64,000 nt of DNA from Blautia sp. SC05B48 (GTDB taxonomy: Bacteria; Bacillota; Clostridia; Lachnospirales; Lachnospiraceae). The notes under the pieces were generated by a model. It was given only the letters and a program-made list of their open reading frames with translations, ran no database searches and had not been told where the DNA came from. The DNA is taken from assembly GCF_005848555.1 (NCBI RefSeq), contig NZ_CP040518.1:3115501-3179500 (forward strand), written 5' to 3'. The position numbers were made by a program, and so were the translations under genes. This document shows, in pieces, positions 59,877 to 64,000 of the stretch (position 1 is its first letter; every line of letters starts with the position of its first letter).

Positions 59877-61793
59877 TCAGGCCAGCTCTTCCCATTTTTC
59901 ATAAAGCTCTTCCAGTTCTTCAGCGATAGCTGCTTTTTCGCGGCTCAGCTTTGTACATTCCGCTACATTGGTGCAGACATCCGGAAGGACCATGGTTTCG
60001 TCGATCTCACTGTCTCTTGTTTCCAGCTCTTCGATACGGGCTTCGACTTTTTTCAGCTCGGCTTCTCGTTTTCGTTTCTTTGCCTGTTCTTCCTTCATCT
60101 GCTGCCAGGAAAGCTTGTTCTCGGAAACCGCTTTTTCTTCGGCAGGTGCCTCCGGAGAAGTGCTTCCCGGTGCATAGGTACTGGTCAGCTCCTCCTTCTT
60201 TTCCAGATAGTAATCATAATCACCGATGTAATTTACCACTGCCTGGTTTGTCAGCTCCATGATCCTGGTCGCAGTCTGATTGATAAAGTAACGGTCATGG
60301 GATACATAAAGGACTGTACCGGTGTAGCTGACCAGTGCTTCCTCCAGGATCTCCTTGGAGGCAATATCCAGATGGTTGGTAGGCTCGTCAAGGATCAGGA
60401 AGTTGGCTTCGGAAAGCATCAGCTTTGCAAGGGAAACACGGCCTCTTTCTCCACCGGAAAGTGCGGAGATCTCCTTGAAAACATCATCTCCGGTAAAAAG
60501 AAATGCAGCAAGCATATTTCGGATCTCGGTCTCTGTGAGAGTCGGATAAGTATCGGAGATCTCCTGGAAAATTGTCTTGTCCATATGCAGAACATGATGT
60601 TCCTGATCGTAATAACCGATCTGCACCTTGGAACCAAGGGAAAATTTGCCGGCATCTGCCTCAATAAGACCGTTGATGATCTTCAGCATGGTGGTCTTTC
60701 CGGTTCCGTTGTTTCCAATCAGTGCCACACGCTCGCCGCGTTTGATATCAAAGGAGATATCGGAGAACAGGGTCTGTCCCGGAAAGGCCTTGGAAAGCGC
60801 TTCCACGTGGAGCACATCGTTTCCGCTTAACACCCGTGGTTCCAGCGAGATACGCATCCGGTCCTGGAGCTCAAGAGGCTTTTCGATCCTCTGTACACGG
60901 TCCAGCATTTTTTCACGGCTTTCCGCACGCTTGATGGATTTTTCACGGTTAAAGGATTTCAGCTTGGCGATAACGGCTTCCTGATGCTTGATATCCCGCT
61001 GCTGATTTAAGTATGCCTTGTACTGTGCGTCACGAAGCTGAGCCTTCTTGAGAGCATAGGCAGAGTAGTTGCCGCTGTATACGCGGGTCTGTCCGGCTTC
61101 GATCTCAATGACCTTGGTGACCACCTTATCCAGAAAATAACGGTCATGGGAGACGATAAAAACAGCTCCCGGATAATTCAGAAGATAAGTTTCCAGCCAG
61201 GAGATGCTTTCCATATCCAGGTGATTGGTTGGCTCATCCAGAAGCAGGATATCCGGCTTGGAAAGAAGCATCTTGCCCAGCGCCACGCGTGTTTTCTGAC
61301 CGCCGGAAAGAGTTTCGATCTGCTTGTCATAATCTTCCTCCGTGAAGCCGAGACCCTTTAAGACACCGGTCAGCTCACTTTTGTAAGCGTATCCGTTCTC
61401 CAGCTCAAACTGATGGGTCAGGCGGGTATAGGTTTCCATCAGACGGTTCAGCTCATCACCGGTCACCGTGTTCATTTCCTGTTCCATATTGCGGATACGG
61501 CGTTCCATATCGATGATGTGCTGCTTGGTGGTAAGAAGCTCCTCGTAGATGGTATGATGTCCGTGGATATCTTGGTACTGGGCAAGATAGCCGATATTTT
61601 TATCCCGGGCAAGCACCACGGTACCGGAATCAGCAGAAAGCTCCTGCATGATGATCCGCAGCAGTGTGGTCTTTCCTGCACCGTTGCAGCCGATCAGAGC
61701 AGCCTTTTCACGGTCTTCAATGTGAAAGGATGCATCATTTAAAATTACTTTTTCGCCAAAGGCCTTGCATATATTCTGACATGATAAAATCAT
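59877..61793 (-). CDS. ABC-F family ATPase
   Basis: A 638-residue protein with two ABC domains and no membrane segments. Walker A motifs are GCNGAGKTTLL and GNNGTGKTTML; signature motifs are LSGGQKTRVALGKMLL and LSGGERGRVSLAKLML; both Walker B regions read LLDEPTNHLD or LILDEPTNHLD. The interdomain linker is charged (about residues 240-310), and a C-terminal coiled coil rich in Glu and Lys follows (about 560-638). ABC-F proteins act on the ribosome, either in normal translation or antibiotic protection. The presence of the long C-terminal coil resembles the YdiF/Uup group. Confidence 0.92.
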   Translation of the reverse strand: MILSCQNICKAFGEKVILNDASFHIEDREKAALIGCNGAGKTTLLRIIMQELSADSGTVVLARDKNIGYLAQYQDIHGHHTIYEELLTTKQHIIDMERRIRNMEQEMNTVTGDELNRLMETYTRLTHQFELENGYAYKSELTGVLKGLGFTEEDYDKQIETLSGGQKTRVALGKMLLSKPDILLLDEPTNHLDMESISWLETYLLNYPGAVFIVSHDRYFLDKVVTKVIEIEAGQTRVYSGNYSAYALKKAQLRDAQYKAYLNQQRDIKHQEAVIAKLKSFNREKSIKRAESREKMLDRVQRIEKPLELQDRMRISLEPRVLSGNDVLHVEALSKAFPGQTLFSDISFDIKRGERVALIGNNGTGKTTMLKIINGLIEADAGKFSLGSKVQIGYYDQEHHVLHMDKTIFQEISDTYPTLTETEIRNMLAAFLFTGDDVFKEISALSGGERGRVSLAKLMLSEANFLILDEPTNHLDIASKEILEEALVSYTGTVLYVSHDRYFINQTATRIMELTNQAVVNYIGDYDYYLEKKEELTSTYAPGSTSPEAPAEEKAVSENKLSWQQMKEEQAKKRKREAELKKVEARIEELETRDSEIDETMVLPDVCTNVAECTKLSREKAAIAEELEELYEKWEELA

Positions 61794-61945
61794 AAAAACT
61801 GTCCTCCTGTATAAAGAATCACCCCTGTTTATGTCTGAACAGGGAAAAATCCTCCACCTATTATAACGGAAACTGCCGGGATTTCAAAGAAAAAATCAAT
61901 TATTAGAAAAAATATAAAGAAATTTGTACAGAATAGACAACTTTA

Positions 61946-61975
61946 ATTGACAGGAAAATGTCAATTCGTTATAAT
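61946..61975 (+). promoter_or_regulatory. rex promoter with palindrome over the -35 box
   Basis: TTGACA (61947-61952) and TATAAT (61970-61975) are 17 bp apart, a consensus promoter. The -35 box is one arm of ATTGACA-N6-TGTCAAT (61946-61965). This palindrome resembles, but does not match, the Rex box TTGTGAA-N4-TTCACAA type, so autoregulation by Rex is possible. Confidence 0.6.
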
Positions 61976-62007
61976 TAACCTAGTGTAAGGTAAGGAGGAA
62001 AACTATC

Positions 62008-62655
62008 GTGGAGACAAAACAAATCTCGAAAGCGGTGATTAAGCGTCTGCCACGCTATTACCGCTACTTAGGAGAGCTGATGGAAGATAATGTAGAACGT
62101 ATTTCTTCCAATGAATTAAGTAAGAAGATGCATACCACAGCTTCTCAGATCCGTCAGGATCTTAATAATTTCGGCGGTTTTGGGCAGCAGGGGTATGGCT
62201 ATAATGTACACTATCTTTATACAGAGATCGGTAAGATCCTGGGACTGGATACTGTTCATCCGATGATCATCCTGGGAGCCGGTAATCTGGGACAGGCACT
62301 TGCCAATTATGTGGATTTTGAGAAGCGCGGGTTCAGGCTTGTTGGTATCTTTGACGTAAATCCTGTGCTTGAGGGCATCGCAGTCCGTGGACTTGAGATC
62401 CAGATGCTCAGTGAGCTTCCGTTTTTCCTGAGAGAGAATAACGTGGAGATCGCGATCCTGACACTTCCCAAGAATAAAGCCAAGGAAATGGCAGATATTC
62501 TGGTGGAGAACGGAATCAAGGCAATCTGGAATTTTGCACATCTTGATCTTGAGACACCGGATGATGTGATCGTAGAGAACGTTCATCTTTCCGAGAGTCT
62601 GATGACACTGTCTTATAATCTCAGCAAATACAGGCAGGAACATGTGGATAAGTAA
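62008..62655 (+). CDS. rex: Redox-sensing transcriptional repressor Rex
   Basis: A 215-residue protein starting at GTG with AAGGAGG upstream. The N-terminal winged helix includes KAVIKRLPRYYRYLGELMEDNVERISSNELSKKMHTTASQIRQDLNNFGGFGQQGYGY, which is diagnostic of Rex. The C-terminal Rossmann domain has IILGAGNLGQALANYVDFEKRGFRLVGIFD. Rex senses the NADH/NAD+ ratio and represses fermentation and anaerobic respiration genes. An NAD(P)HX repair gene follows. Confidence 0.96.
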   Translation: METKQISKAVIKRLPRYYRYLGELMEDNVERISSNELSKKMHTTASQIRQDLNNFGGFGQQGYGYNVHYLYTEIGKILGLDTVHPMIILGAGNLGQALANYVDFEKRGFRLVGIFDVNPVLEGIAVRGLEIQMLSELPFFLRENNVEIAILTLPKNKAKEMADILVENGIKAIWNFAHLDLETPDDVIVENVHLSESLMTLSYNLSKYRQEHVDK

Positions 62656-62716
62656 GAATTGTTAAGCTGCCGGAAACGGCAGCTTTCTCTATGACAGAGG
62701 GGAGGCAGAAGACAGA

Positions 62717-64000
62717 ATGAAGAAGCTTGTTACCTGCGCAGAAATGAAGGATCTGGACTCCACAACGATCCGTGAGATCGGAGTTCCCTCCGAGGTTCTG
62801 ATGGAGCGGGCAGCACTGAAGGTGGTAGAGGAAACAGAAAAGTATCTCCAGAAGGACGAAAGGATCCTGGTAGTTTGCGGAAGCGGAAATAATGGCGGTG
62901 ACGGTATCGCTGTTGCCAGATTGTTCCATCTGAAGGGAATCCGGGCAGAGTTTTATATGGTCGGAAACAAAGATAAAATGACCAGAGAGACAGCTCTTCA
63001 GTATAAGATCGCTTCCGGTTATCGTGTCCCTGAGGTGAATAACCCGCAGTGGAGTGAATATACTACTATAGTAGATGCCGTGTTTGGGGTAGGCCTGACG
63101 CGTCCGATCGAGGGGCATTATGCTGATATCATCCATGAGATGAACAGTGCGAGGGCCAAAAAGATCGCAGTTGACATCCCGTCAGGAGTGAACGGAGATA
63201 CTGGCCTGGAAATGGGAATTGCCTTCAGCGCCGATCTGACTGTTACATTTGCCTACCGGAAAAGAGGTCTTTGCTTTTATCCGGGAAGACTGTATGCAGG
63301 AAGGATCGTTACCGCCGATATCGGGATCTATGAACAGGAAGCTGTGACTGCATCTGCCGCCTGTCTGGAAAATAAAGATCTGAAGCTGTTTCCGGAACGT
63401 GATCCCGGCGGAAACAAGGGTACCTTCGGAAAAGTGCTCTTTGTGACCGGAAGTGAGGGAATGTGCGGAGCCGCTTATTTAAGCGCCAGTGCAGCACTTC
63501 GTGCCGGTGCGGGAATGGTAAAGATCCAGACTGTGGAAGCCAACAGGATCCCACTGCAGATACTCCTTCCGGAGGCTATGGTCTGCAGCCGCTTTGATCA
63601 GGAATCCAATGAACAGCTTCTATCCTGGTGTGATGTGATCGTGATCGGACCGGGACTTGGAACATCAGTGGCCAGCCGTGAGAGAGAACAGTGGTTTCTC
63701 ACGGCGGCTGCCCGGGAGAAAAAGCCGCTGATCCTGGATGCGGACGGCCTGAACCTTCTGGCTGCACATCCACAATGGTATCAGTATCTGGGAGAGCATG
63801 TAGTCCTGACACCGCATATCGGAGAAATGAGCCGGCTCAGTGGCAGAACGATCCAGGAGATTCAGCATGAGATCGCAGATACTGCACTGAAATGTGCTGC
63901 GGAAACAGGCTCTGTGTGCGTATTGAAGGATGCATGTACGGTGATCGCAGATGAAAAAGGCCAGATGTATCTGAATCTTTCCGGTAATTCCGGAATGGCA
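62717..64000 (+). CDS. nnr: Bifunctional NAD(P)HX epimerase/dehydratase Nnr, cut by the window end
   Basis: The frame opens at the ATG at 62717 (GGGGAGG upstream) and stays open to the last base (428 codons). The N-terminal epimerase domain has VLMERAALKVV, VCGSGNNGGDGIAVARLF and VDIPSGVNGD. The C-terminal dehydratase domain has GNKGTFGKVLFVTGSEGMCGAAYLSASAALRAGAGMVKI and VIGPGLGTS, LDADGLNLL and LTPHIGEMSRL. It repairs hydrated NADH and NADPH. Its position behind rex links two NADH-related genes. About 70-80 residues are missing at the C-terminus. Confidence 0.93.
   Translation, partial: MKKLVTCAEMKDLDSTTIREIGVPSEVLMERAALKVVEETEKYLQKDERILVVCGSGNNGGDGIAVARLFHLKGIRAEFYMVGNKDKMTRETALQYKIASGYRVPEVNNPQWSEYTTIVDAVFGVGLTRPIEGHYADIIHEMNSARAKKIAVDIPSGVNGDTGLEMGIAFSADLTVTFAYRKRGLCFYPGRLYAGRIVTADIGIYEQEAVTASAACLENKDLKLFPERDPGGNKGTFGKVLFVTGSEGMCGAAYLSASAALRAGAGMVKIQTVEANRIPLQILLPEAMVCSRFDQESNEQLLSWCDVIVIGPGLGTSVASREREQWFLTAAAREKKPLILDADGLNLLAAHPQWYQYLGEHVVLTPHIGEMSRLSGRTIQEIQHEIADTALKCAAETGSVCVLKDACTVIADEKGQMYLNLSGNSGMA

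Overview
The window looks like chromosomal DNA of a Gram-positive anaerobe of the Lachnospiraceae, probably Blautia or a close relative. The grounds are strong AGGAGG-type ribosome binding sites, a Rex-Nnr pair, LuxS, ECF-type pantothenate uptake, a selenium-dependent molybdenum hydroxylase maturation set, an anaerobic (cbi-type) cobalamin operon, and several IS200/IS605 elements. I saw no tRNA or rRNA gene, CRISPR array or replication origin. The assignment rests on gene content and protein style only.

Layout. 1-3247: the tail of a histidine phosphatase, a DUF975 membrane protein and yqeB-yqeC-mocA (molybdenum hydroxylase maturation). 3248-5821: an IS200/IS605 element (tnpA, tnpB) flanked by inverted copies of a long palindromic repeat. 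5822-6428: two orphan bacterial microcompartment shell proteins on the minus strand. 6682-11089: a MATE transporter, a DUF1015 protein, a small alarmone synthetase with a small partner, and the selenium protein YedF. 11300-18720: an accessory zone with tnpV and ssb remnants, a MarR-regulated radical SAM mobile pair, a divergent cupin/HxlR pair, a second IS200/IS605 element, a small membrane protein, a methyltransferase, a Cys-rich protein and gene debris that includes a broken crcB.

18726-28424 is ordinary core sequence: a dicarboxylate/amino acid symporter, an EF2568-type cysteine desulfurase, an XdhC-like factor with odd domain order, an SH3 lipoprotein, luxS, a lipoprotein cyclophilin, the coenzyme A module coaBC-panT-coaX, and a RluA pseudouridine synthase. 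28986-30167 is a TnpB homologue that has lost at least two of its three RuvC catalytic acids but keeps its zinc ribbon. It is followed by a structured non-coding stretch and then by a visibly AT-rich surface polysaccharide locus (30400-40130: two glycosyltransferases, a radical SAM/SPASM enzyme, LicD, a cytidylyltransferase, Wzy, Wzx, an epimerase, an acyltransferase). This arrangement resembles TnpB-derived RNA-guided repressors (TldR) sitting beside surface-antigen genes and is the most interesting candidate in the window.

40131-43831 is again a scar zone: a glmS 3' remnant, a VOC protein, a truncated GNAT, an HTH protein and an AAA-ATPase/PD-(D/E)XK protein. 43936-57575 is a long operon that starts with a MATE transporter and continues cbiD-cbiL-cbiF-cbiG-cbiH-cbiJ/E/T-cbiA-cbiB-cobD-cbiP-cbiC. 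It covers most ring contraction, methylation, amidation and aminopropanol-arm steps of anaerobic B12 synthesis. The window closes with a divergent MocR regulator/pyridoxal kinase pair, an ABC-F ATPase, rex and a partial nnr.
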